DNA from: SHZL01 sp963815185
Lineage (GTDB): Bacteria > Pseudomonadota > Gammaproteobacteria > Xanthomonadales > SZUA-36
Direction of reading: 5' to 3'
Length of the DNA stretch: 64,000 nucleotides
Assembly: GCA_963815185.1 (NCBI GenBank)
Contig: CAWFGC010000014.1
Span: 186,001 to 250,000 of the forward strand
The translations under genes and the position numbers were made by a program. Within the stretch, counting starts at the first letter, position 1. Each line of letters begins with the position of its first letter. This document shows, piece by piece, positions 52,892 to 62,452 of this stretch. Below the pieces are notes generated by a model. It saw only the letters and a program-made list of their open reading frames with translations. It had not been told where the DNA came from and ran no database searches.

Positions 52892-54682
52892 ATGACCATG
52901 TTCCAGCGCAGCATTCCCTACGCATTCGTTGCCGCACTCCTGGCCGCATTCGTTGCCGTTACAGCCGGCGGCTGTGGCGAGAAATCCGCGGACAAACCAC
53001 AGACTCAGGCAGCCACTTCAGCCGCCCCATCGGCGGAGGCGATTTACACCAACGGACGCGTTTACACGGTGGAAGCCGCCGACCCCTGGGCGGAGGCATT
53101 TGCCGTGCAGGGCGGAAAATTCCTCGCTGTCGGCACGTCGCAGGACCTGCTGGCCCGGTACAAGGGTGATCGCACCACCGTGGTCGATCTGGGTGGGCAT
53201 ATGGTCATGCCCGGCATTCACGATATGCACGCGCACCTGGCGCAGGCAGGTACCAAGCAGTTATTCGAGTGCGGTTTTCCCTTCACGCTGACACTCGATC
53301 AAATTGTGGAGAAAGTGAAGGCTTGCGTCGCCGCTGCACCAGCCGAGGAGTGGTTGCGCGGCGGCCAGTGGGCCATGGAGTTGCTTGACGCTGATCGGGC
53401 GCCGAGCAAGGAATTGCTGGATGCAGTGGCCCCCGACACGCCGGTGTTTCTGATCGATTCCACGGTGCACGCCGCCTGGGTCAACAGCAAAGCCATGCAG
53501 GTATTGGGCATCTCCAGAGATACGCCGGACCCGGCCGGTGGTGTGATCGTGCGTGACCCCAGCACGGGAGAGCCTACCGGAATACTGCTCGACAATGCCG
53601 CCTATCAACCTTTGCAAACGCTGCCGGCGTACTCGCCCGGGCAGATGCAGCAGGCCCTGGCGTGGAGCGTGCAGCAATTCAACGCCGTTGGCGTGACCGC
53701 CCTCAAGGATGCCATGGTCGATCCGGGCGCACTGGCAGGCTACGCGGCACTTGACCGCAGCGGCAAGTTGAACGCGCATATCGCTACCTGTCTGGCCTGG
53801 CGCATGGCGTGGGCCGGCCCGCAGGAGACTTTGGAGCAAAGCATCGCCGGACGGGCCGCATTCGCGAGCGACAACGTGCAGGTCGATTTCGTCAAGATCA
53901 TGCTCGACGGGATTCCGCCCCCAGAGACCGCCGCCATACTGGAGCCGTATGTGCCCGATGGCGTGCACGAGCCAGGGTACACAGGCTACCTCACGCAATC
54001 GCCTGAGTCCCTGATCGAGGATGTGGTGAAGCTCGATGCGCAGGGATTGACGGTAAAAGTCCATGCCACCGGCGATCGCGCGGTGCGTGTCGCGCTGGAT
54101 GCCTTCGAGGCGGCCCGCAAGGCCAACGGTAACAGCCGTCAGCGGCACGAGATCGCGCATGCGGCCATGATCAGCGATCAAGACTTGCCGCGCTTCAAGG
54201 CGCTGAATGTCACCGCGGAGATGTCCCCGATCCTGTGGTACCCATCACCACTGCAAACCGCCATGGAGGCGGTTCTGGGTAAGCAACGCGCGGAGCGAAA
54301 CTGGCCGATAAAGACCTTGTCGGATACGGGCGCTCTGGTTATCTACGGTTCCGATTGGCCGTCGGTAGTGCCCTCGGCCAACCCGTGGCCCGGCATCGAA
54401 GCCATGATCACGCGCCGGGATCCCTATGGGCAGAATCCCGGTGTGCTCGGCCCGGAGCAGGGCATGGACCTGGCCTCGGTGCTGCGCATCTTTACGCTGA
54501 ACGGTGCTGAATCGATGTATGCCGCCGATAGCCGCGGTTCGATCGCGCCGGGCAAGTCAGCCGATTTCATCGTGCTCGACCGCAATCTGTTCGAAATCCC
54601 GGTCGAGGACATCAGCGAGGTCAAGGTGCTGCGGACCGTGTTTCGTGGCAAAACCGTGTTCAGCCAGGACGACTCCGAATGA
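52892..54682 (+). CDS. Exported amidohydrolase (YtcJ-like, amidohydrolase 3)
   Basis: A 600-residue metal-dependent hydrolase with a signal peptide (FVAALLAAFVAVTAGG) ending near a cysteine (GGCGEK), possibly a lipoprotein. Metal site motifs are VMPGIHDMHAHL (HxH), VKVHATGDRA and HEIAHAAMIS (His), and GSDWPSV (Asp). A composite beta-sandwich surrounds the barrel, and SIAPGKSADFIVLDRNLFEI closes it. Substrates in this family are unknown N-acyl or cyclic amides. The start is ATG 52892 or 52898; an earlier GTG (52874) is less likely. Its stop overlaps the aldoxime dehydratase start (ATGA). Confidence 0.85.
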   Translation: MTMFQRSIPYAFVAALLAAFVAVTAGGCGEKSADKPQTQAATSAAPSAEAIYTNGRVYTVEAADPWAEAFAVQGGKFLAVGTSQDLLARYKGDRTTVVDLGGHMVMPGIHDMHAHLAQAGTKQLFECGFPFTLTLDQIVEKVKACVAAAPAEEWLRGGQWAMELLDADRAPSKELLDAVAPDTPVFLIDSTVHAAWVNSKAMQVLGISRDTPDPAGGVIVRDPSTGEPTGILLDNAAYQPLQTLPAYSPGQMQQALAWSVQQFNAVGVTALKDAMVDPGALAGYAALDRSGKLNAHIATCLAWRMAWAGPQETLEQSIAGRAAFASDNVQVDFVKIMLDGIPPPETAAILEPYVPDGVHEPGYTGYLTQSPESLIEDVVKLDAQGLTVKVHATGDRAVRVALDAFEAARKANGNSRQRHEIAHAAMISDQDLPRFKALNVTAEMSPILWYPSPLQTAMEAVLGKQRAERNWPIKTLSDTGALVIYGSDWPSVVPSANPWPGIEAMITRRDPYGQNPGVLGPEQGMDLASVLRIFTLNGAESMYAADSRGSIAPGKSADFIVLDRNLFEIPVEDISEVKVLRTVFRGKTVFSQDDSE

Positions 54683-55678
54683 CCAGACTAACGCCTGAAA
54701 ACTGGAAGCCACCCTATCCGGCATTTGTCGCCGATGTGGCGCAGTCTCATTTGAATCTGACCCAACTGGGCGTCCAGGCGCCGACTGCCGAGGCGGGGGC
54801 GGACGATTTTGCCGAACTCAGCGGCTTGCTCGAAGGTTGTGCTGAGCTGCTGCATTGTGAGCATGTGCATCACACAGACGGGCAAGACGCTCACAATGAC
54901 ATCCTGCTGGTTTACTGGGAAAAGCCGGACAGTTTTGCCACCTGGCGGGCTGGCAAGCCGGTCAGTGAATTTTTTGCGCGTAGCCGCAACAATGAGGTCG
55001 GCGTGTGGGTAGAGGCGCTCAGCGCTCCGGCCGGCCATTTTGAAACCAACTATTCAACCGGCACGGTGCAATGGGGGATATCGCGCCATGGTTCGACCCG
55101 CGAAGACCCCATTCATGGGTACTATGGCGCCATGCGCGATCGCATAAAAGCGGCCGAGAATGGCGGTCTGCCAGGCGCGGTCGGGCGGCTAAACCGGGAA
55201 GTCCTGGCGCAAACACGGGGGCGTCACCTTGCTGTGGAATTGCCCGGCAACCTGTGTTTCATCAGGACAGTCCAGGGCTGGAACGCCTGCACTGACGAAG
55301 AAAAAGACTACTTCATGAAGCGTTCCTACCCGGTGTATCAGCGTGGCGTGGAATATCTGCGCACGCACCCGCTGGAAAGCAACTGCATCAGCGCGCGCCT
55401 GGTTACCGATGTCGCGCAGGGCCCAGGCCAACCGCAGGCTGAAACCCTGGCATGGTTTCTGTCGTTAACGGATCTGGAAGCCTGGACCTGGAATCATCCC
55501 GACCCACGCGGCGATTTTCAATACCTTCATGAAACATGCCGAAAGGTTCAACTTCCAGGTAGATATTCTGCTGGGCCACGAAGTACTGGTCGTGCCGAAA
55601 AACGGTGTTCTTGCTGAATACAATAACTGCCATAATGCCACCGGCTTTTTGCGCTTTTTCCCGTCCGTTATAAAGTAA
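54679..55678 (+). pseudogene. Aldoxime dehydratase, heme-dependent (frameshifted)
   Basis: Dehydrates aldoximes to nitriles using b-type heme. The main frame (ATG 54679) matches phenylacetaldoxime dehydratase: TGTVQWGISRHGS, GYYGAMRDRI, NLCFIRTVQGW and EAWTWNHP. At 55498-55500 one extra C breaks it. The next frame continues IFNTFMKHAERFNF, LLGHEVLVVP and EYNNCHNATGFLRFF to TAA 55676-55678. The two histidines after the break correspond to the heme ligand and the catalytic His of characterised enzymes, so the frame as given would make a heme-less protein. Length when joined is about 332 residues. The neighbouring nitrilase gives the pathway. Confidence 0.85.
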
Positions 55679-55695
55679 TCATCACGAGGTGTTCC

Positions 55696-56709
55696 ATGGT
55701 CGATAAAACCAACGCGTTTCGAGTGGCCGCTGTTCAGGCTGCACCGGTGTTCATGGATTTGAGCGGTACGGTGCAAAAGACCATTGCCCTGATAGAACAG
55801 GCGGCCGAAGCCGGGGCAAAACTGGTGGCTTTCCCGGAATGCTGGATCCCGGGCTACCCGTTTTACATCTGGCTGGGAGCGACCGCCTGGTGGATGAAAT
55901 TCGTTCAGCGCTACCATGTGAACGCGATGGAAGTGGACTCCGCTGAGACCGATGCGATCTGCGCTGCCGCGCGCCGGAACAAAATCACGGTGGCGCTGGG
56001 ATTTTCGGAACGGGCGGGAGGCAGTCTGTACATTTCTCAGCTGCTGATTGGCGCGGACGGAAAGCTTATTGCCAGGCGGCGCAAGTTGAAGCCCACGCAT
56101 ATGGAACGCACCGTGTTCGGCGAGGGCTGCGGCGCCGATCTGGCCGTACATGACACCAATCTCGGGCGGATCGGAATGCTGAACTGTTGGGAGCATCTGC
56201 AACCCCTGAGCCGTTATGCGCTTTATTCGATGAATGAGCAGGTTCACATCGCATCCTGGCCCAGCTTCGGCGTGTACAGCGGCATCGCCTATGCACTGGG
56301 GGCCACGGTCAACAACGCTGCCAGCCTGATGTACGCGGTCGAGGGCCAATGTTACGTGATCGCTCCGTGTGGCATCATCACCGAATCCATCGTCGACGCC
56401 ATTTGCGAGACCGAAGATCAACGCCAACTCATCAGCGTCGGCGGGGGATTTGCCAAAATATATGCCCCCGATGGCCAGTCCATTGGGACGCCGCTTGCGG
56501 AAACGGAAGAAGGCCTGGTCATGGCGGACATCGATCTGAACATGATCCCCCTGGCCAAGGCGGTTGCCGACCCGGCCGGGCATTATGCGCGTCCCGATGT
56601 GACGCGGCTTTTACTCAATCGTTCTGCCGCGCCTGCGGTCGAAACCATGCATTCACGCTTCGAGGATATGGTTCCCGCCGCTGAATATGAAGAGATCGCG
56701 GAGGAATAG
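55696..56709 (+). CDS. Nitrilase
   Basis: A 337-residue carbon-nitrogen hydrolase that turns nitriles into acids and ammonia. The catalytic triad is complete: Glu48 in AFPECWIPGYP, Lys132 in KLKPTHMERTV and Cys164 in GMLNCWEHLQP. Size and these motifs fit true nitrilases rather than amidases. GAGGTG precedes ATG 55696. It follows aldoxime dehydratase by 17 bases, so aldoxime to nitrile to acid is encoded as one path; a methyltransferase follows. Confidence 0.92.
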   Translation: MVDKTNAFRVAAVQAAPVFMDLSGTVQKTIALIEQAAEAGAKLVAFPECWIPGYPFYIWLGATAWWMKFVQRYHVNAMEVDSAETDAICAAARRNKITVALGFSERAGGSLYISQLLIGADGKLIARRRKLKPTHMERTVFGEGCGADLAVHDTNLGRIGMLNCWEHLQPLSRYALYSMNEQVHIASWPSFGVYSGIAYALGATVNNAASLMYAVEGQCYVIAPCGIITESIVDAICETEDQRQLISVGGGFAKIYAPDGQSIGTPLAETEEGLVMADIDLNMIPLAKAVADPAGHYARPDVTRLLLNRSAAPAVETMHSRFEDMVPAAEYEEIAEE

Positions 56710-56744
56710 CTGCATGAGAAAAACTAAAAAACCGGAGCCAGGGC

Positions 56745-57609
56745 ATGAGTAACGATATCGTCATCGAAGCTTGGAACACCGTGCTGTTCGAGAAATTCTC
56801 GCGTTTCAAATATCTCTTTATCGAGGGATATGCAGCCATCAGTGAAGAAGCCCTGAAACGACATCGGTTCCCCAAGGGCTCCAGGGTGCTCGATGTAGGT
56901 TGTGGTTTTGGCGACTGCACCATTGCCATCGCCAAAACTCTTGGCAAGACGTGGACTTGCCACCGGCGTCGATTGTGCGACAAATTTTGTTGCCGAGTGC
57001 AATCGAACTGCCGCCGAGGAAGGAGTCGAGAATGTCAATTTTATCGTGGCCGATGTCGAGTCAGATGAACTCGGCGGACCCTACGATGCGGCCTTTGCCC
57101 GTTTTGGAACCATGTTCTTCAATTTGCCGGGCTTGGCGATGAAAAATGTTCGTTCATCCCTGAAACCAGGTGGCAAATTCACCCAGGTGGTGTGGCGCAA
57201 GCGAGAGGACAATCCCTGGCTCTACGACGCCGAGCTTTGTGTTCGCGATATGGTGCCGGTGGTATCGCACGAAGACACTGACGCGGTACATTGCGGCCCC
57301 GGCCCTTTTTCCATGGCGGGTGCCGATATGGTGAGCGATATGCTGCAGGCTGTCGGCTATGAAAAGGTTCAGTTCGAACGTTTTGACTCTGATATCTGTA
57401 TTGGGCGCAATCTGGAGGAAGCAGTCCAGTTTGCAATGGAAATCGGGCCGGCAGGGGAAATCATTCGTCTCGCCGGCGATGAGGGCGAGCGTTTGAAAGG
57501 GGATGTCGAGATGGCGCTAAAAGAAGTTATAAGCAAGTTCGAGCAAGAAGATGGTACTTTCTGGGCTCCCTCGAGTGCCTGGTTCGTAACTGCATACAAT
57601 CCAGGCTAG
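56745..57609 (+). pseudogene. SAM-dependent methyltransferase (frameshifted)
   Basis: A class I methyltransferase of about 287 residues, broken by one extra base at 56950-56954. The first frame has the SAM loop VLDVGCGFGDCTIAIA. The second continues GLATGVDCATNFVAECN (acidic SAM ribose site), VNFIVADVESDEL and FGTMFFNLPG, then a helical C-terminal half. The family resembles UbiE/CoQ5-like and small-molecule methyltransferases. It starts at ATG 56745, 35 bases after the nitrilase, and may act on a product of the aldoxime/nitrile operon. Confidence 0.82.
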
Positions 57610-57757
57610 GAGTCTGCGCCGTAGAAAGTATTCCTGACGAAATGCGGGGACACCCACCTCTTAAGTCCCGATATCTTACTGCCTATTTCATACGTGCAAC
57701 AAAAGATACGATATCATGAATGTTTAATCCCTCGATTCCATCCTGCCGGAGAGTTGC

Positions 57758-58684
57758 ATGGAGACGTTTTTGGCCCTGAACGAGTTCTTGCTGGGGCTGA
57801 GCGTGGTCATCGCCGCCGTCAGCAACTACCTTATCGTCAACAAACTGTGGTCCCGCAGAGCGAAGAGGGACGTGGCGGAGAGCATTTCCATCTCAGCAGC
57901 GTTGCTCGGCCTGGCAACGGGGTTTCCCTTTCTCATCGAGTTCGTGCTCGTCGACCAGAACTGGGCGGCGGCCGGCAAGGCCGGTATCGGAATCCTCACA
58001 GGCCTCGTGTTTGTCATGGTTGGCGCGGGTCTGTGGGTGACCGAGTTCCGGGGACAAACTTTCCTGCAGCTCTTTACGCGGGCGCTGAACCTGGAGCGCA
58101 AGGAGTCCGCGGATCTGCTCAAGTCGCTTGTCCAGCCGGCGGGCGCGGACCACCTCATACGCGTGTTCGAAGCCATGGCAAGCGTCGATCGGCATGTCGA
58201 CGCGCGCGAAATCGAGATGATCCGGGAGTTCGCCAGGCGCTGGCACCTCGATCCGCCGAAGCTCACAGAGGGTGCGGTGGAGCATGACGGTGACGTGATC
58301 GGGCTGCGCCGGAGCGTGGAAGACTACTTGAATGTCTCGCCTCCGGCCGATCAGGCCTCGGAGCTTCTGGACGTTCTGCGCATTTTCGTCATGGCGGACG
58401 GTGCAGTCTCACATGAGGAGGAATTGGTGCTGGAGGAGATCACCGGCATGATCACAGGATACATGTCGGCTGTTGGCGACAAAGGCATGCACGAAGTCGT
58501 CATCGTGCCCCAGAATGACAAGCAGATGGACGCCGTGCTGGAGCTTTTTCCAGGCATTACAGCCAAGACGATGCGGGGTGGCACGGTCTACTCCGTGGGG
58601 CGCTTTTTCTCCCCCCGGTACGCCGACGTCGTGTGCGACAAGTACATCTCATTGGGGCTCTTCACGGCCAGAGTGGAGAAATAG
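57758..58684 (+). CDS. Membrane protein with TerB-like domain and SPOR-like tail
   Basis: A 308-residue protein. Three hydrophobic helices occupy about residues 5-25, 45-65 and 72-95. A cytoplasmic TerB-like all-helical domain follows, with the family's repeated VFEAMASVDRHVDAREIEMI and LRIFVMADGAVSHEEELVL motifs (about 130-225). The last 70 residues (EVVIVPQNDKQMDAVLELF, VYSVGRFFSPRYADVV) form a small alpha/beta module reminiscent of SPOR domains. TerB-like domains sense stress or bind metal in tellurite-resistance systems. ATG 57758 has GGAGAG upstream. No operon partner is present. Confidence 0.65.
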   Translation: METFLALNEFLLGLSVVIAAVSNYLIVNKLWSRRAKRDVAESISISAALLGLATGFPFLIEFVLVDQNWAAAGKAGIGILTGLVFVMVGAGLWVTEFRGQTFLQLFTRALNLERKESADLLKSLVQPAGADHLIRVFEAMASVDRHVDAREIEMIREFARRWHLDPPKLTEGAVEHDGDVIGLRRSVEDYLNVSPPADQASELLDVLRIFVMADGAVSHEEELVLEEITGMITGYMSAVGDKGMHEVVIVPQNDKQMDAVLELFPGITAKTMRGGTVYSVGRFFSPRYADVVCDKYISLGLFTARVEK

Positions 58685-58932
58685 GCGGCCTCGAATAGCG
58701 GAAATTTAGCACTGGCTGATTGCCAAAATAAGAAAAAGTGAATCTTGAGTTGGCGAGGGACCGCTTCCTGGCGGTAACCGGCCATTAGTCAGCCCGCATG
58801 GTATATAGCAAATTCCGATCCGAATCGGCCCTTGAGTATTGGTTAAAAATCAGTCCCGGTTTCATTTTTGTTGGCATTGCCGAGACAAGCAGCTACCCTT
58901 ACACCCAATAACGGCCACCCAGAAGCCACCAC

Positions 58933-59331
58933 TTGTCTTTATTAAAGGAACTCAACCGCCGTAACGTCTTCAAGGTAACCATTGCCTATGTCGTCATGGC
59001 GTGGCTGGTGCTGCAGGTAGCCGATGTCATCCTGAACAACATCACCGCCCCGGGTTGGATATTCAAAGTCCTGATGTTGTTTCTTGCCATTGGCTTGCCG
59101 TTCGCAGTGTTCTTTGCCTGGGCCTTTGAGCTCACACCCGAGGGGCTTAAACGCGAACACGAGGTAGATCGGGGGAGAACCACGTTGATGATGGAGACCT
59201 ATTCCAGAAGCCCCGTGCGGGGAAACACCGAACGAATCGCTGCCCTTGCAAAAAGTTACCCATTTGGCCTCACTTTCAATTCTGACCAGGAACTCAAGAT
59301 GTCGGCCGATCTACGAGGGAATTGTGTGTGA
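58933..59331 (+). pseudogene. Truncated TPR paralogue (paralogue 3)
   Basis: From TTG 58933 the frame begins LLKELNRRNVFKVTIAYVVMAW, split as anchor helix 1, helix 2 (VLMLFLAIGLPFAVFFAWAF) and ELTPEGLKREHEVDRG. This is the same opening as the genes at 46.7 and 48.8 kb. After about residue 82 similarity stops, and the reading frame ends at 132 with no periplasmic or TPR domain. The region 59332-59494 beyond it has nothing recognisable. It looks like the left-over 5' end of a deleted gene. Confidence 0.7.
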
Positions 59332-59494
59332 GGATGCACCCACAAACGAGCATGAAACAGTACCAACGCCCCCTCCAGGCTGTTGATAGGCAATGAAAAT
59401 TCAGCCAATTTTGGAGTGAGTCCTTGGCAGCGAGGCGGCAATCATCAACTGTCAGATTTTATTTAAGAAATAACAATGCGCCAGGCACAGAACA

Positions 59495-60703
59495 CTACTG
59501 GACGCGCTGCAGCTGTTCCCACTGCACCGAAGAGCCGATATTCGGGTCGAGGCTCGGGTTGTCAGTGTGGATATAGTTGCCCCAGCCGTCCGACCAATGT
59601 TGGTTGGCGTAGCCGTGCTGGGAGGTGCCGGTAACGGTTGAGGGGTCGTGGAATGTTTCGCGGTCGTGGATCGAATCGACGTACCTCTCCTGGCTGGACA
59701 TGCCGCTGGCCGACGACCCGCCGCTGTGGATGCCAGCGATGAAGCTCTTGTGCGCGGTGGTGTCCATTGCTGCCCGGTGCCGCTGCATGATGTTGGCGCG
59801 AAAGGCGTCATTCTCCGCAGCGAGCGCACGGCTCTGTGCCATGATCGCTTCCCGGGCGCGGCGGTTGTCGATGAGGCCCTGCTGGAACTTGGCATCCAAC
59901 TGCTGCCTGATGTCGACGCGGAGATCAACCCACGCCGGGTTCGGAGTGCCGGAACGAACCATGTAGGTGAACATGCTCCGATGTGAATCCAGTTGCCCCT
60001 CCTCGGTGATGAAGCCGTGGACGCCGGTGAGTCCCCAGGTCGTCTGCGTGGTCACGCCGGCCTCGCCGCGCAGGGTGGCGGAGTTGATGACATAGAGCGC
60101 GTAGATCTCCTCCTCCATGCGTTTGCCTTCCCACGTAAACACCGCGCGGAGCCCAATGCCGGAGATGTTGGGACCAGCCCGGTCCAGGGCCGCAGGGAGT
60201 CCGGGGACTTCGCGTACCCCGGTGATCTGTAGTCCCGGGATGCCGGCCTGATAGATCTTGGTGACTGCCTCTGCCAGGGCGGCCCTGGGCTCCATCGGAG
60301 CGATGTTGAGCATCCCCATATTCATCTGGCCGGGATTGTTGAGCGCAGCATCGCCGGTGAGCCAGTAGCAGGTGAGATCGGGGAAGAACTGTAGACGCAT
60401 GGTTTCCTGCGGGTCGGTCAGCGCTGAGCTGATAGTGACGGGGACGACGTTGTTGTTGAGGTTCCACTGCACGTCGGACTCTATCGTCCAGCCAACGGGT
60501 CCACGGATCGCATAAACGGGCATCTGCGCTTGCTCGTCCATCACGTAGTAGATATCCATAGGCGGGCTCCCGGAGTCGGGGGTCGCTAGAGCCGACGTCG
60601 GCAGGCTTTCGTTCCCGCCCGTCGATTGATTCTCTGTCTGCCCACATGCGCCAAGCGTCCATACCCCAAGCATGAGTCCGTAGATGAGAAGTCGCGTTTT
60701 CAT
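59495..60703 (-). CDS. Hypothetical lipoprotein
   Basis: A 402-residue exported protein with a lipoprotein signal (LIYGLMLGVWTLGACG, lipobox LGAC). The N-terminal part contains a Ser/Thr/Gly-rich linker, then a globular domain (about 45-240) with YAIRGPVGWTIESDVQW and a coiled-coil segment near 270-310 (RRAREAIMAQSRALAAENDA). The C-terminal 90 residues are His/Ser/Gly/Trp-rich with repeated short aromatic motifs (HWSDGWGNYIH). I do not recognise a family. It is alone on its strand next to the mobile-element region. Confidence 0.65.
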   Translation of the reverse strand: MKTRLLIYGLMLGVWTLGACGQTENQSTGGNESLPTSALATPDSGSPPMDIYYVMDEQAQMPVYAIRGPVGWTIESDVQWNLNNNVVPVTISSALTDPQETMRLQFFPDLTCYWLTGDAALNNPGQMNMGMLNIAPMEPRAALAEAVTKIYQAGIPGLQITGVREVPGLPAALDRAGPNISGIGLRAVFTWEGKRMEEEIYALYVINSATLRGEAGVTTQTTWGLTGVHGFITEEGQLDSHRSMFTYMVRSGTPNPAWVDLRVDIRQQLDAKFQQGLIDNRRAREAIMAQSRALAAENDAFRANIMQRHRAAMDTTAHKSFIAGIHSGGSSASGMSSQERYVDSIHDRETFHDPSTVTGTSQHGYANQHWSDGWGNYIHTDNPSLDPNIGSSVQWEQLQRVQ

Positions 60704-61080
60704 GGCGGGATACCTCGCAGGTTGCCGGGTTCATCGGGCGGCGGCGGGTTACACGCGGCGCGGGCACCGATAGCGTAGTTGCCTATCCTAAACTCTATCG
60801 CAACAATTCTCTATCTCCTGGATAGGTATTGCGAGGTTAACGAACTGAAATAACAACAAAATTCAAAAATCCGGATTTAGCCGGAGCACAGACCTCAAAT
60901 CAAAATCAAAACAACAAAGTCACTTGTTTCAAAACAGAGCTTTTCAACACAATAGGCCGACTCCCGCCATTGGCGATGCTGAGTTTTACACTTGTCGAAT
61001 GGCAGCTTTGAGGGCAAGGGACTAAACCGCTACCGCGGTAGGGGTGCCGGGGTTTGATGTAGTCGAGAAATTTGAGATCA
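60704..61080. other. AT-rich junction before the mobile elements
   Basis: This gap of about 380 bases holds the leader of the lipoprotein gene and then an AT-rich stretch (60780-60950). A palindrome CTACCGCGGTAG lies at 61030-61041. No gene is seen; it probably contains the left border of the integrase-bearing element. Confidence 0.4.
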
Positions 61081-61144
61081 GGGTCTGTCCTGTGATGAGG
61101 TTGTAGTTGCGACACCAGCAACCATCAACACAGGAGACAGACCC
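61081..61144. repeat. Inverted repeat upstream of the integrase
   Basis: GGGTCTGTCCTGTG (61081-61094) and CACAGGAGACAGACCC (61129-61144) are inverted copies with a 2-base difference in length, spaced by 34 bases. The right arm includes the AGGAG ribosome site of the integrase, so a folded RNA would hide its start; the DNA may be an element end. Confidence 0.65.
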
Positions 61145-61931
61145 ATGACTCATTCTAACAAGTCCATCAGCCCATTGCGCCAACGCATGATCGATGACAT
61201 GACGCTGCGCAAGCTCAGCCCCAAAACTCAGGCCGCCTACCTGCGGGCGGTGGTGAAGTTCACCCGCTTCTTTGGCCGCTCCCCTGATCTGGCTGCGCCC
61301 GAGGATCTGCGCGCATTCCAACTGCACCTGGTCGAGACGGCTGTATCCCCCACCACGATTAATGCCACCCTCACCGGTCTGGGATTCCTCTTCGAGCGTG
61401 ACCCTGGAACGCCCGGATGCGCTCAAGCGCACGAGCCGCGTGCGTCAACCGCAGAAGTTGCCGCGCGTCCTCAGCGTCGATGAGGTGGCGCGTTTGCTGG
61501 CCGGCGCAAGCAACCCCAAGCACCGCGCAGCCCTGGCGGTGGCCTATGGCGCCGGTTTGCGCGCCAGCGAAGTGGTGCATCTCAAGATGGCCGACATCGA
61601 TAGTGAGCGCATGATTGTGCGGGTCGAGCAAGGCAAGGGACAGCGTGACCGCTACGCCATGCTGTCACCATCACTGCTGGAGCTGCTGCGCGCCTGGTGG
61701 CAGCGCGGTCATGCGCAGGGCAAAATGCTGCGCGGTGGTTGGTTGTTCCCGGGCCGCAACCCGGTGAACCCGCTCTCGACCCGGCAACTCAATAAAGCCT
61801 GTCACCGCGCCGCCGCCGCGGCTGAACTGGACAAACGCATCTCCATGCACACCCTGCGCCACAGCTTCGCCACCCACCTGTTGGAGAATAAGGTCGATAT
61901 CCCCCGTGTCCAGGATAGTTGTCGCCTCTAA
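61145..61931 (+). pseudogene. Tyrosine recombinase/integrase, frameshifted and truncated
   Basis: The first frame (ATG 61145, AGGAG before it) has the SAM-like DNA-binding domain (MTLRKLSPKTQAAYLRAVVK). One extra base at 61393-61400 shifts it. The next frame continues VTLERPDALK and the catalytic domain with GLRASEVVHLK (first Arg) and HTLRHSFATHLLE (His-x-x-Arg). It is cut at about 61914 after DIPRVQ, losing the last His/Trp and the Tyr nucleophile, where the IS3 sequence begins. This integrase type accompanies IS91-like transposases, and such a transposase follows beyond the IS3 insert. Confidence 0.8.
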
Positions 61932-61963
61932 TATTCAATGATTGAACGTTAGAGGAGAGAAAA

Positions 61964-62452
61964 ATGATAGAGCGAAGACAATATAATGAATCATTCCGGC
62001 AGCAAGCGCTGGAGAAAGTTTATACACGTGGAAACCGCTCGGTAAAGGTGGTGGCTGCAGACTTAAACATGAGCCATGGAACATTAAGGAACTGGATGAA
62101 AGCCGATAAGAATAGTTCGCCAGCAAGAGCTGGTCTGCAGTCAAAGCGACCGCAAGACTGGAGTCTGGCGGAACGCCTGCAGATGTTGCTGGAGAGTCAT
62201 GGCCTGGATGAGGAGGCACTGAATGCCTTGTGCCGCGAGAAGGGAATTTTCCGCCATCATTTGGAGCAATGGCAAGCGGCTTTTGAGGCCGGTGCTGCAG
62301 CGGTCAATCATACGGAGCTGCGTGAACTGAAGGATCTGAATAAGGCCCTGACGCGGGAATTGAATCGCAAGGAAAAGGCGCTGGCAGAAGCAGCGGCATT
62401 GTTGGTGCTGCAAAAAAAGTACCAGGCGCTGTGGGTGGGAGAGGACGCATGA
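61964..62452 (+). CDS. IS3-family transposase OrfA
   Basis: A 162-residue DNA-binding subunit: helix-turn-helix at the N-terminus (RQYNESFRQQALEKVY, then NRSVKVVAADLNMSHGTLRNW) and a leucine-zipper-like coiled coil at the end (LKDLNKALTRELNRKEKALA). In IS3 elements OrfA pairs with OrfB or is fused to it by programmed frameshifting. ATG 61964 follows GAGGAGAG. The stop overlaps the orfB start region (ATGA at 62449). Confidence 0.82.
   Translation: MIERRQYNESFRQQALEKVYTRGNRSVKVVAADLNMSHGTLRNWMKADKNSSPARAGLQSKRPQDWSLAERLQMLLESHGLDEEALNALCREKGIFRHHLEQWQAAFEAGAAAVNHTELRELKDLNKALTRELNRKEKALAEAAALLVLQKKYQALWVGEDA

Noticed and set aside
59925..60767. Second minus-strand frame of 280 codons overlapping the lipoprotein gene
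   Set aside because: It is an alternative frame of the lipoprotein gene. The other frame has a lipobox signal peptide and better composition.
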